64,000 nt of DNA from Brienomyrus brachyistius (GCF_023856365.1 NC_064545.1:1054001-1118000), one strand, 5' to 3'; counted from the stretch's first letter, positions 13,491 to 25,926 are shown. Translations and numbers: made by a program. The notes: a model not told the origin generated them from the sequence alone.

Positions 13491-13710
13491 TTGAATACCT
13501 TTGCTTTCTTATAAAATCATTAACATCTCATTCTGGATCTTTTTAGATACAAATGAAAATAATTGTACAGGACTCAATCTATGAATTTTTACAATACATT
13601 TTCTTTCAAAAGCTGCATTTTTTCCTGTTGATTCACACCCACTTTGAATTTAGCATCGTGTGGCACATGGTCTGCCTGCTTAGTACGATGTTGTGTATTA
13701 AAACTCCTTC

Positions 13711-14200
13711 TAGGGCTGCAATGATTCATATAGTAACTCAATTACAAAAAATCCTCAAAGCAAATTCTTTGCTTCGATGCGTCGTTTAATCCACGCGACT
13801 ACATACTGCTCAGCGATCACCGTGTTTCACTCAGAGGATTATTACTGTCGCACAGTGTGCTTACGCTGCAGTACGTATAACACAGCAATATAAAAAACAG
13901 AGTACGACACTCCCGTAGGGACCCACGGCAGAGAAATTTCCGGCCAACTTCCGGGTAAAGGGGACGGTGAACAGTATTGACATTCACGGCACATTCATTT
14001 CCATTGCTTAAAAAGCACTTTAAGTGTCGTGTTGATAAGATAACAGATTTCTTTAAAAACACATTTTATACTTTACTTGTCAATGATATACTGAATATTA
14101 TTTTGGTTTTTATACGTGTTCAGCATTTCCTGTTAATGTTTATCATAATTAGTAGTTATGGCTGAAGGTAGCAAGAAAGCATCTGGGCAAGGTCCCCTAA
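13711..14200 (+). mobile_element. 5' end of a decayed autonomous-type hAT element
   Basis: It begins TAGGGCTGCAATGATT, close to the terminal sequence of a common fish hAT family (TAGGGCTGCAACGATT). An ATG at 14158 starts MAEGSKKA, which resembles the first residues of hAT (ZBED-like) transposases, but the frame stops after 45 codons and no transposase body follows. The right end was not found. Confidence 0.45.
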
Positions 14201-15764
14201 TTAGGCAGGGCAGGGAACCACAGCCCCCATTCTCCATTGGGCAAATCCAGTCCTATCTGCATCACTCGAAATTTCAGACCAAACTTCAAGTTTGAGTGGA
14301 CTTCACCAACAGTTTTACCAGGCATCTGTCATTACCATGGAAACCCAGTAGGGAAAATGCTTTTGAAGCAAGCAAGTGAAAATAGGAACTTCAATGGACA
14401 GCATACGCCTCACTGTAGACGACATCATTCATGGAATAGTCTCTACCTTGATACACAGCAAACTGCACACTATCCCCGGTCCTATTATCAGGCTCATAAT
14501 TCAGTCTGCCTCCTGCTTCTTACAAGCCCTTGTTTAGTGCTTAGTGACTCTCCAGGGTCTGAAGAACAAGATTTTTTTTCAGTGAATACGACATAAGTGC
14601 TCTGGGAACTGCAAATGGAACCAGAGCAAAAACATTTCAATTTTTTACTCATGGATGCTGTCTTATTGCCATACTCCCATTACTTGCACCAGGAGATCTT
14701 AATATCCTTTGAAAACAGTGCCTGAAATGAATTGTATTTTTTAGTACCATAGTAAAAACCAAACTTTATTATAGTTTTAACCTAACCTAGCTTTATAACA
14801 CGACAGTTATAGGGGCAAACATTATTAAAAACAATCATTTATGGACATAAAAAAAGTATTCTATTGATGAGCTCAATTTTTGAATATCCGTATTTTAAGC
14901 CAAATATTTACTGAACTGGCTGGACAACTACAACTGCAGGGAAGTAGTAACTGGGTCACCATACTTAAGAATACACGCCTTAACAGACCGTGCAGGAGAT
15001 AAAGTGACCTAGTTACCACAGTTACCACAGTGACCTTTTTTATAAAGGAACACAGGGAGGGAAGGAAAAACACAAGGAAACAGCACAAAAACACCATCTG
15101 TCTGATTTATGGGTCTTCAGAGACGCTCCAGCTTGTACTTACCGGCTCATCTGTTTAAGTGCATTTATGGGAAAACAGAATTCAGATTACAGCGCAACAC
15201 GTCATCTGAGACTTACCTAAGAGCATACCTTTACGATAAGGTCATTTTTGCTCTATTTATAAGTCGTATACAGATACCCATGAAGATATACAATGTGGTA
15301 GGCAGACTCAGCATGATAGATTGCATTTTACTGGCAAAAAATATATATATATTCATTTTTATTTGTTTTATAGTAAATCAAAAGAGTGGTGTTCCACCAC
15401 TGGACCTCAGCACTACCCATATGCCATTTCACGCTTGGTTATATGTGAATCAAGTTAAATCCGGGGAAATATTACTTAAGATTGCATTTGTCAGTTTTTA
15501 CGCAATAACGTTTTAATTAGCTCATTGTGTTCTGCTCAAGACATCTGGATTCAAGACGACCATAAGCCAACAGCACAATGATAGTTACTGCACTGTTGTC
15601 ACTGAACATTAAGGTCATTTAAGAATTACGAATGTCAAACTGTAAGGAAGTTTCCATGCATTAATAAAGCTACAAGAACAATAGTTAAGGATGAAATTAG
15701 GACATATTTTTCAGATAGCAAAATTGGCCATGATGAAACATGAAAAAGGAAATCAAGCCGCTCC
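14200..15764. other. Intergenic DNA
   Basis: No gene supported. Frames of 119 codons (14237-14596) and 135 codons (15109-15516) on the plus strand show no domain and AT-driven composition. Confidence 0.55.
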
Positions 15765-15880
15765 TGTAGATCAGTAAGTAGAGTGTTGTGTTAACAATTC
15801 AAACATCACAGGTTTGAATCCCAGGGAGCATAAATTATAATCTGCCCCTCTACTGTAAGTTATGTTAGATAAATAAATGC
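15765..15880 (+). repeat. tRNA-derived SINE with UnaL2-like tail, diverged
   Basis: The A-box-like TAGATCAGTAAGTAGAGT and B-box GGTTTGAATCCC are spaced as in a tRNA head. The tail TGTAAGTTATGTTAGATAAA with AATAAATGCAAAATG is a decayed form of the UnaL2-type 3' end. It is not a functional tRNA gene. Confidence 0.6.
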
Positions 15881-16774
15881 AAAATGCTGCTGGGTTCTGA
15901 ATGAACACCTATGAAACCATGTGAGGAACTGAGACTAGGAATCCTCTACAGCTACAGACCATGTGAATCACTCGAGCAAGGAATCACAGAAGTACATACA
16001 GTAACACCAAAGTGTGCTTTAGCCTCTAACCAAACTCTCAAATATGAAACACTGGTGGTCTCTTTTGTCCCAAATTTCAGATATTTCTGGATTCTTTATA
16101 TTTAGTAGACAAAGCTGAATGACAAGCATAAAAGATTAAGTACAAAACAATTATTACAAAGACCACAGGTTATAATTTAAAAACAAAATTATCAATAATA
16201 CAGATTTTTTAAATATCACACTTTAAATATCAGCACGATCAGTATGTCACTCCGTGTGTTTGAGGGACTCGATCCATAATTCAAGGACACTAAATATACT
16301 CCACATATATTAATTCACTAAACTACTTTCCCTAAATCAAATCACTCTTAGGAGCTAAAAGGAATCAAATTACCGTCATTATTTGAATCCAAAATAACTG
16401 TCACTGGTGAGTGTCAGTGATGTTTAACAGATTACCCAGAAGGCCAAAGGCACCGAGGCCCAATCCTGAACATCATTTCGAGAGAAGCATGACGGAAAGA
16501 TCGCACCTGACCTGCTGCTTGGGCTGAACATAAACAATGGGATCAGACTCGAGGAGAAAACCATAATGACTTACAGTGCTCTCCCACCTTCTCTCCGTGT
16601 TCAGTTCCACAGCACAGTGAGTGAAGTGCCTTTGCTTTGTCAGCTCCGCATTAAATAATCATGACTACAGTATTGCAGGAAAAGGCATGTAGGTTAGCGT
16701 TAGCGGTCCTGCATGGACATCCAGAGATCAAATGTCAGTGATTGAAATGGCTCGCGCTTTATATGTAGCTATAG
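15881..16774. other. Intergenic DNA
   Basis: AT-rich; no gene, repeat or regulatory element that I can support. Confidence 0.6.
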
Positions 16775-16945
16775 TAGGGATAGAGAAGGTGACACACTTG
16801 GAAGCACTGCAGCATCGCTCCTTCAAGGTTGTGGGTTCAAATCCCTCAATAAGACTATATGGCATCTTTAAATTGCCCATGGTATGTGTCTGGCCCCTGT
16901 GTCAGACTGGCATCCCATACAAGATGTATCTCTGGCTTGTGTGAA
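16775..16945 (+). repeat. Diverged GATG-family SINE, 5' and middle part
   Basis: AGCACTGCAGCATCGC and the B-box GGGTTCAAATCC match the tRNA-like head, and TAAATTGCCCATGG matches the body of the copy at 20221-20559. The tail is lost. Confidence 0.6.
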
Positions 16946-19111
16946 CTGGACACTGCCTGCACAGCCACTAATCTGACAGAACAGCAGGGGACAATTCCAA
17001 CCCTTTCTTGAGTAATAACATTATAGTTAAAAGCAACCAGCAATGGATACTTTTTATGAAATGGTTTAGTTAGTAGGGAATACAAAAATGGACGCTAATG
17101 ACCAACAGAGAATAACGCAACTCAACTAGCATACAATATATGGCTGAAACTATGTGGATTTGAGGAATTGGCTAATTACGCCACATCCATTGCTGAGGTA
17201 GGTGCATAATTAAGCACACAGTCAAACAAACTTTAGCAGCAGAATGGGTGGTTGTACAGGAGAGGTTAGTGACTTTCCACTTGGCACCACCATAGGATGC
17301 CATCTTTCCAACAAGTCACTCTGCCACTTTTCTGCATTGCTAGGGCTGCCCTGGTCAGCTGCAAGTGAAGTAACTGTGAAGGACAAAAGATCTGGGAACT
17401 AGTTCAGTTATGAAGTGCTCAGCCACACAGAAGGGACCCAACCTGAATGGGAGTAAATCCCAACAGCACCACCTAATGGGAAGCCGTCCCCAAAGGCTAA
17501 AGGCTGTTATAGCAACAACCAACCAAGCTGGTGTCCATATACTTTAAATCATGTAGTGTGGGTATGCTGCAATTTTTCTGTGCAGAACATAGCAAGACAA
17601 AAGCTTTGTGAGAATACAAATCAGTTACAGTAATTATTACCCAATAAAATATTCTATTTAAAAAAGAGGATAGTGTAGTGTTGCCATTTCTGTTTCCATT
17701 CAAAATCTACCACACAACCAACATGACATCTCCTAATGGATTTGTGCCTCCAGAAAACTGAGCCAAGAACGACCTGCTTCAAATTGTGCTTTGCTTACTG
17801 TTTGAGCGAGGAAGAAAAATTGTTCCTGAGTGCGACAACCATGAATAAAGTATCCCATAATTCCAAGCTCCTGAGACCCATATAACAGAGAGCAGCGAAA
17901 TTCAAATCAAACAGAAAAATGGTATGGAGAAACAAAGATACATACCGCTCCACCTCAAACAGGAAATTGCAGCTATTGGATGACTGGGATTTCACAGGCA
18001 GCTCAACATGGAAATAAGAAGGATGAGAGAGACCTCTGCTACATGTTAAGACTAGTAAGAGAGACTGATGACAAAAACAAGACCCACAAGTTTAGTACAG
18101 CGCTGTGAACTCTACTAGAACAAACTTTTATATTGTTCAGGATTGCATTTTACTGTAGCTGCATTCGAGAATTATCCATTATTCGCTTCTTATGCTGCAC
18201 AGCAATGAAATTTCCTTATTTGCTGTGCACATCAATGTCTATTCCTAATGCATCACAGTCTATAGCAGGCGTTATTACCCCACCTAAAAAGTTTGCATTT
18301 GAAATATACTTCTGACACTTTTACATTACCAGGAGATTTTATAGGTCTAAATTTCAAAGAACTTTATAAAAAGTAAGATTAACATGCTCTCAAAATAGTA
18401 TTTTACCTTACAGACAACCACGAATTCCTGCGTCCCTATCAGAGACTTTGTGGATAAAAATAATGATATAATAATATGTTGGCATAAAAGGGGTTCACCC
18501 TAGTCTGCCCTACAAAATCAGGTTTTAAAATCAATCTTGAAATGTAAAAGAAAAGATTCACACACAATAAGACAATGGAATACTGCGGTTGGTGTTCCAA
18601 GCATATGGCATGAGCGCCATCTGGCGGTGCTTATTATATAAGCATGACGATTACTTATTAGCATACGAAATTATGGCCACTCGGTAAGTAATACTCTGGC
18701 CTCATGCCTCCACATTTGGAAGTGGGAGTCCCTATCTTCTGTGTCGGTGGAGTTAAATCAGGCCGTCCAACGACATACAGTTTGGATTACTGGCGCCACT
18801 GCAATGTCCGTAGTGCATCATCGTTTATGTGGACTGTATCAGGGCTGCTAGCGCTCACGCATCTGGCGTGACACTCACGCTTTCTTTCTCGCTCACGAAA
18901 GAGATCTTACGCTAGATCTATATTATTCCATTATAAAACGAAAATCAGTTACATCAAAAGCGTTGGGGTAGTTTGAGAACCTTACAGACTATAAGCAAAT
19001 AAAACTGTTACATACATGTAAATGTGTGTGCAGACTTGTCTCGAACTGAAATCTCACAAGTTGGTGACACTGCTGCATATGCCCAGCCTTGTGCCCAATA
19101 CATACATAGGC
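16946..19111. other. Intergenic DNA with one CTCF-like motif
   Basis: No gene. The motif GCGCCATCTGGCGG at 18614-18627 resembles the CTCF core in reverse orientation. Confidence 0.5.

Positions 19112-19351
<240 letters not shown>

Positions 19352-19417
<66 letters not shown>
19352..19417. repeat. (AT)33 microsatellite
   Basis: Pure AT run directly after the SINE tail. Confidence 0.96.
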
Positions 19418-19422
<5 letters not shown>

Positions 19423-20211
19423 TGACTACAATTATTTTGAATGTCTTAAAATGAAAAAAAGTTAGCCAGTGCATTTGGGCGGAACCTTCGGTTAATTGCG
19501 GTATTTATTGGTATCGCGGGACGGGAGTGCTTGAAACTTCAATGGGAATTTATGTCCGGATAGCTTATAGTTAGGCTTTATAAAATAATTATTCACGTTG
19601 TTATTGACAGGTGGATCATTTCAGAAGCAATGGGTACAAAGTTAATTCTATATATATAGTTCTCCCTGAGGTATTACGCCCAGTACAGGAACAAAAGATT
19701 TACATATTTTACAGAATTTAATTATAGGACTGATCCGCCAACAGTGTACTAAACAATCGGATACTTACTTCAAGCTAAGTATGTTTTGCAACGAATCCAA
19801 GACTTAATATGCAAAGATTATTTTTTTTCTGCTGCTAGGCAAACGGACAAATCGGTGTCGGAGACAGAAGACCAAGTTATGCGAGTTGGGACAGACCCTC
19901 GAAGGCATGCTATGAAATCGCTTCATCTATCGGATTAATTACGACCCCATAAAATTAAATGAGACTACCGGAATGAGCCTACATTTGGAGTAAGTCTGCA
20001 TCACCAGGAGACGGAATTCTCCTGGACCAGGTTCGTTTTGCCGTACAGCATGATTCAGGGTTTCCCTGCTGCTCTTGGTTTTGGAGTAATCTTCATTTAA
20101 AACAGGTTTGAAATATTTGGTGATTACGCTAACGCATTCATTTGATAAATTATTTTTTGTTAAATAGATAATAACGGGTCTGGTAACATGGTTTGTGTAC
20201 TTAATATCAGT
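19418..20211. other. Intergenic DNA
   Basis: No gene supported. A T-rich acceptor-like site at 19823-19839 is followed by DNA open in several frames, which is not evidence of coding. Confidence 0.5.
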
Positions 20212-20220
20212 AACCTATGT

Positions 20221-20559
20221 ATCCCTCCATCCATTTTCCAAACCGCTTATCCTACTGTGAAGCGGGGGGGGTTGGGGGTGCGGAGCCTATCCGGACACGA
20301 GGCAGGGAACAACCCAGGATGGGGGGCCAACCCATCGCACTTGGGGCTAACACATGCACTCATACGGGCAATTTAGTAACTCAAATTAGCCTCAGCATGT
20401 TTTGGACTGGGGGGGGAACTGGAGTACCCGGAGGAAGCCCCACAACGACATGGGGAGAACATGCAAACTCCGCACACATGTGACCCAGGCGTAGACTCGA
20501 ACCTGGGTTCCAGAGGTGTGAGGCAACAGTGCTAACCACTGCACCACCATGCCGCCCCC
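20221..20559 (-). mobile_element. Complete tRNA-derived SINE with GATG-type tail
   Basis: Read on the minus strand: GGCGGCATGGTGGTGCAGTG head with TTAGCACTG and B-box GGTTCGAGTC, a middle part with ACATGTGTGCGGAGTTTGC, and a 3' end GGATAAGCGGTTTGGAAAAT followed by GGATGGAGGGAT. Perfect 9-bp duplications AACCTATGT flank it at 20212-20220 and 20560-20568, so the full insertion is defined. Confidence 0.9.
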
Positions 20560-21450
20560 AACCTATGTTAATTATTAATTAAATAATTAATAATGATTAC
20601 TAGTTTGTTAAAAAAAAAAAAACGTGCTAATTTTTTTAATCACACAAATGCTATTCCATCATTTCAACGACTTAGTCTTGAAATCTTTTCAGATAGAGCA
20701 AATAATGCCTCGTGAAACTAACATACCCATAACAACGAACGGAAGTGCGTCACACCCCCCATGGACGATAATCTGCATCAAAGCCCCCTACATCCAGCAG
20801 TAACATTGAAAACATGGGGGTCCACAAAGCAGGATTCATATTTAGCAGCATTTAAGATAGCCTGGGCTAAATGGACTCTATTATCGTTCACTTACATTTA
20901 TTCTAGACTACCTCAAATCCAACAAGTTATCCGACTAAGCAAGAAATCCAGCTCAGTGGATCACCCCCAGAACTACGTGGAGCATAGCTTGAACTTGAAC
21001 AACGCCATGGATTTCATGGGTGCCTAGGTTATACAGCATAGTCAACTACTGAGTATTGTTTGACTGCAATTTAATGACCTAATGGTGATTTATTAACATT
21101 TCTAAATCATCACTATCGGGTGACATGTGTGTGTATGTCCCGTGATGGATTAGCTTCCCATCAAGTTTGTCCCGTCGCAAGACTTGGTTTACCATGGCAA
21201 GTTCTCCAGTTGGGCCTGCTGTGCTGTTCGAGTTAACAAGCTCCTATATTTGGCAATTACGGAGCCCCTAAGGGGACAAAGGAGGAGAAAAAAAAACGGC
21301 AGAAGAAAAAAATAAAAAGTCATGTTTTGCGTTATAGCCCAAAACTGCAAAACTGTTGTGACTTTGAACCGGAAATACAAGTAATCAGTCAGAGTAAGGA
21401 ACATAACTGATAGGAAACCATGGAGCGTTTAATCGAACCTTGGTCTACAA

Positions 21451-21633
21451 CAGGGGTCTCCAACTCCAGTCCTGGAGAGCTACTATCCAGTAGGTTCTTT
21501 CTCCTACCCGGCTTCTGATGAGCCACACCTGTTCCTGGTATTTGCCTGAGAGCAGGTGAGGTTTACCAGAAGCCATGTATGATAGAAAACCGACTGGATA
21601 GTAGCTCTCCAGGACCAAAGTTGGATACCCCTG
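21451..21633. mobile_element. Non-autonomous hAT element, family A (183 bp, palindromic)
   Basis: Starts CAGGGGTCTCCAACTCCAGTCC and ends in its near reverse complement GGACCAAAGTTGGATACCCCTG. Perfect 8-bp duplications GTCTACAA lie at 21443-21450 and 21634-21641. It is inserted within the older element 21258-22611. Confidence 0.92.
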
Positions 21634-21727
21634 GTCTACAATATAAGGACATTCAGTTTGTTCTCGGATCTAGGCGTGATGTTCACGTAAGTCTGAGGCA
21701 GATTGTATCACGATCAGCACACGGAAG

Positions 21728-21752
21728 CAGGCGAGGCGAGGCGAGGCGAGGC
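21728..21752. repeat. (GGCGA)n short tandem repeat
   Basis: Four to five copies of GGCGA. Confidence 0.8.
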
Positions 21753-22617
21753 TACGGACAAAGGACTTTATTGCGGGCTAGTATACGGAACAACACGTTA
21801 CGTTAATGACCGGACTGAGCAAACAAACTGAAACGCGGGCTAAATACATAGAACTAATGACAGAAACAAGAAACAGCTGGTGAACACGGGGAATCCACAC
21901 GGGGTAGACGAGGGGGCGTGGCACACGGGAGGATCAGACGAGCTGGGCATGACATTACGAGGATTTAATGTGAAAGGGGACTATTCCGACTGAGAAACTA
22001 CTCCGACTTGGATGGTGTAATTAGCTTTATTCGCGAGCAGCTTTTGCACTCTGGGCAGCTTCATGGTTATCGATGGATGTACACAAGTGGACTTTATGTG
22101 AGAAAAGAGGATGTCCATTTGATTTTAAAAGAGCTTGATCCAGCCGGAGTGCTTCTGGTACTCCTCTTGACCTAATGAATGTTTCTAGATCCCCCTCCAT
22201 GGCAATGTACAGCACTAATATTATAAACACGAAACATTTTTTAGGCTTAAATCAACCTCGACAGATTAGCATTAATTAGTAATGTTACTGAAACTTTACC
22301 AAGGCTTGCTTTACAAATTACTAATTATGAATTAACCAATGAAATCGGACCACACTGAACTCTAAAGCTGTTTTTTTTTTTTTTTTTTTACCGTTAAATT
22401 AGATAAGCGAAGCGGGGATAAACCACATCATGCAAACAGCGGCTTTGGACGTTACACTTGAATGACCAAAAGTACGCTAATCACCTGATTTTATTGTTGC
22501 ATTACTACTAAAAGTTGTTATATATCGCAAAAGTTTTGGGTTATAACGCAAAACATGACTTTTTTTTTCTTCTGCCGTTTTTTTCTCCTTTGTCCCCTTA
22601 AGGGCTCCGTAGGCAAT

Positions 22618-23149
22618 GGATTCAATAATAATGTGAAAAGTATGGATTTTTTCCCCCTATAACTGCAGGATACCGGTGCTCTGTGAATGATCAGTAATTA
22701 TTTAATTTGCATTTTTAAAAAATCAACAAATAATTAAATAATGAAAATTATCATTATATGACTCACAAAATTTCTGAATCTTTACAAATTCCACCTGAAG
22801 ACACATGCCTAAGGACATATTCTTATGCTTTCAAGTTAGGCAAATCAGCTACTTTGTGTGACAGAGGCAACGTATTAATTGGGCATCAGCAGCAAACTTG
22901 TGACACAGTAGTCTTGACAGTTCAGCATCACAGACACCGAAAGAATTAATCGATCAGCAAATTACCTTTAGCCGCTTTCATTTGCTTCAGTGTTACCCAC
23001 GACGTTTGAAAAACCGATATCCTCATAACGGACAGTGGGCAGTTCACAACCATTTTGCTTTCAAAGTGTATGTGCCACAGCAAGTAATATCAGTTCTCTC
23101 TTTATATATGCTTTTATACAAAGTTATTTCGCATCACCATACGCAGAAT
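22618..23149. other. Intergenic DNA
   Basis: AT-rich; nothing recognised. Confidence 0.6.
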
Positions 23150-23530
23150 ATATCTGCACCAAGGTGGCGGCTCAAGGCGGCTGCGCGGTACTTTTGCAGT
23201 TCTCCGAGAGCGCTCCTAGTGGTCAGGCGCCTTTATGGATCCGATTCGAGGACGCTGATTGGCTAATTTCATGTTGCTATGGGCATTTGTTGTGTCATTG
23301 TCTTCAAAGCTTTATGGTAGAGCCCAGGAAGTGAGAGGGCGACGAACACAAAGCCGATTTTACCCCAAACATAATGGTTTTTAAATATATATTACGTGAT
23401 TATGCATTTTCAACACACACAGACTTAAGTAATAAATTATATAAAAATGTATTTTTTAGAAAGAAAAAAAATCCATGGAGGGCGGCGCCCTAGTGCCCTC
23501 TTGACCAGCCGCCATATGCAATCCTCAAGG
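23150..23530 (+). promoter_or_regulatory. Promoter-like region with possible first-exon donor
   Basis: A GC-richer patch in AT-rich surroundings. It carries an inverted CCAAT box (GATTGGCTAAT near 23259), an ETS-type CAGGAAGTGA near 23327, a YY1-like GTGGCGGCT near 23164 and GCCGCCAT near 23509 on the opposite strand. It ends with a good plus-strand donor (CTCAAG|gtaatc at 23529/23530). Direction is uncertain; no coding exon on the plus strand follows within reach. Confidence 0.3.
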
Positions 23531-24470
23531 TAATCGCTTTGTAATTGTGTACTTTGTTTATTACATTGAACTACAGTTGTGGTAGCTTTCATTCTTGGCC
23601 CCTTCCGAGGGTGTGCTCAATGGTATTTTCAGTTGTCTTCAGGACAGCTTCTTCTCAGCTTATAATGTATGTGATCTCTGCTGGAGTGGAGAAAACAGTG
23701 GGAGTATGAACAAAATAGTACAACAGCTCTGACTTCAGACTCTGGTTAAAATTAGGCAATGTGTTTGTCATTGTTTGAGGGACCAGTAGAGCAAATTTTC
23801 AAAACTGACTCAGTCCATGGGATTCATTTAATACAATTTCTGTGGACTTACAAAGTTTGGGAAATTTAAGTTCCATGTTGGATTGTATGAGGAATGAGTG
23901 AGCTTTGGTTCCTAATACTGTAACATGATGAGGTAGCCTGGCATTAGGTCATTGCCGATCTCATCTCAAAAACAACAAGAAAAGGATAGTTTTGGAAATT
24001 TGCTCTTTATAGATGTTGGGCAGAATTGCCCATTCCTGGACCTTCATTCTTCAAAGTGAAATTTTAACAGACTAACTCAATTTCAGCCAGAGAACAAATC
24101 CTGAGAGGTCAACAATAAAATAAAAATTTTGTAGGTCACTCTTCATTTAGAAGTTGAATTAAGCTGAAATGAAACGTTATAAAACCCATTAATAAAAATT
24201 TTCACCAAGTAATAGTTATATTACAGTCTAAGATACTGGAGAATTGCATTCAACAAATGATATTTTTGTCTAAAGAAAAAGTCAGCCAAATAAGTTCAGC
24301 TTATTTATATAATGTAAATCGAATTAAAATGATGGGGAAAAAATAGCTCCCACTAATAGTCAAAATATTCAGTCACGTACATTCACTGAACGATGTACTA
24401 TAACAGTATGAGCAAAACGGACAAAACCCATCTCACCTCATGGAAAGAAATACTGGACATTAATCCCTGA
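23531..24470. other. Intergenic DNA, possible 3' UTR of the unidentified minus-strand gene
   Basis: No coding. ATTAAA on the minus strand at 23827-23832 could be a poly(A) signal for the candidate exon ending at 24471. Confidence 0.35.
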
Positions 24471-24685
24471 TCAGCTGTCAACTGAAACTCCCTTTGTGTC
24501 GTCGTCCCCCTCGGACATAACAGTGACGACCTCTTCGGACTCCTTGCACTGCTCATCACACTTCTTCTGTTTCTCTTCTGGCTCCTTGGAGGGATCCACC
24601 ACTATGGTACCTTTGCTTGTGCTGCATCCCATGTTGTTCACCAGCGATTGTCTTCTATCCTGTACAGTCCAGTTCCACAGAAGAG
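24471..24685 (-). CDS. Candidate terminal exon, or stand-alone 53-residue protein with myristoylation motif
   Basis: Open on the minus strand to TGA at 24471-24473. Read from the ATG at 24632, in a good Kozak context (A at -3, G at +4), it gives 53 residues starting MGCSTSKG: glycine 2, cysteine 3 and serine 6 fit N-myristoylation plus palmitoylation. The rest is rich in K, E and D with two more cysteines. Alternatively, an acceptor before 24685 (ccgcag, phase matching the exon ending at 26176) makes it the last exon of a larger protein, with LLWNWTVQDRRQ upstream. I recognise neither version. Confidence 0.4.
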
Positions 24686-25512
24686 CTGCGGCTCCAAGAT
24701 ATGGGGACTGGTGGGTTAACCTTTACCTAAATACTCTTGGCTATTGTTGTGGCAGCACAGTCAAGGTTTCTATAACAACCTATTAAAACTTTCTATTGCT
24801 TTCAATGCAAATGTGGTGCTTTAGAGCTCTTAAGTTTCAGTTTACATTTGTTACCAGCTATGCCCTATTGTAATCAGTTTGCTAAGCAACACTTGGATGA
24901 GTTTTAACTTTTTGGTTCGTCACGGTGTGCTTTCAGCTATAGTTTTGACGTCTGTTTAACAAGGAAACAATGGTGACAGGTATAATCATTTGGAATGCTG
25001 TAATACGGTATGTACAGTACATAGGTATCCCAACAATTCAGTTATTTTGCTATTACTATTATTTACGTCCATGAGTTTAGAAATGTGCTCATTCTACATA
25101 AATACCAAAAGTATCATTCAAGCCAGTTAAAATTAAAACTATAATGGGTTTGTAAAAAAGGTTTGTTAAATAATTTGAAACGTGCCTTACAGAATTTTAC
25201 CATCTTGTTTGGAAATATTTTGTCTGTTGCTACTGGGTTCATGGCACCTGTGAAAAGATCTGTTTTGTCTAAAAGACACCACTGTCTTTTAGATGGACTA
25301 TCAGGAAGCTCGAGAGAAACACCAAAAATCTAAATATTTGCTACAGTACCCATGACCACACCTGTTCAAATTAGTCTTTTTTTTTTTTTAAACCAATCAG
25401 AAATACACAAATTCTTTTATACCATTATGTTTTTTTTTAAACAGAGAAATACAACACAAATGTATCCTAAAAATAAAAGCTATGAGCTATGTTAATTTCC
25501 AGGAGCGCTTAC

Positions 25513-25926
25513 ACCAGAGGGTCGCGACCCAAATTTGGGTCACGTATAGCAAGTTCTGAAAGGGTCACTAAACAGAGATGGACATGTAAGCATTTTAAAA
25601 CCAGCCAGGTCCGATGCTAATCCACGATCAGATTTCCCAGCCCAGTCATAGAATTAATCTATATAAACGGGTCTTGGGTCTGCAAATGCTTAGTGCAAAA
25701 CGAGTGACCACTCAATCAATCCAAGAACCCAAACTACAGATGCTTAAAAATTCACTGGAAATTCCAATCAATCAGATTTGTGCAATAGGCATCGATTGGC
25801 GTAAATTGCAGAGTGCACTGCTCACTTGATAGGAGTGTTAATTTAAATCTATACGTGATAAAGGTTCGCAACTGAGCTGGCATGGTAACATTGGGTCACA
25901 GTGCCAAAAAGTTGAGCACCACTGAC
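25513..25926. repeat. Probable decayed hAT-type repeat
   Basis: The left part has AGGGTCGCGACCCAAATTTG and the right part GGGTCACAGTGCC with an end AGTTGAGCACCACTG, both typical of hAT-derived repeats. No target duplication found, so borders are approximate. Confidence 0.4.

Larger units (their letters stand above)
21258..22611 (-). mobile_element. 1.35-kb inverted-repeat DNA transposon, family unknown, with nested hAT element
   Basis: Ends are long imperfect inverted repeats of about 90 bp (21258-21350 and 22527-22611), beginning TACGGAGCCC then TAAGGGGACAAAGGAG. Identical 6-bp duplications GGCAAT flank it at 21252-21257 and 22612-22617. A hAT element (21451-21633) sits inside it, so this element is older. 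Near its right end a minus-strand ATG at about 22194 in good context opens a 56-codon frame MEGDLETFIRSRGVPEAL, which may be a transposon-protein relic. The superfamily is not clear; 6-bp duplications exclude Tc1, piggyBac and hAT. Confidence 0.75.

Noticed and set aside
15765..15880. tRNA-like A and B boxes
   Set aside because: Cannot fold as a full tRNA and continues into a SINE body and tail.
19823..19950. Acceptor-like site followed by open DNA on the plus strand
   Set aside because: All three frames stay open for more than 20 codons, so openness is uninformative; no donor or partner exon found.
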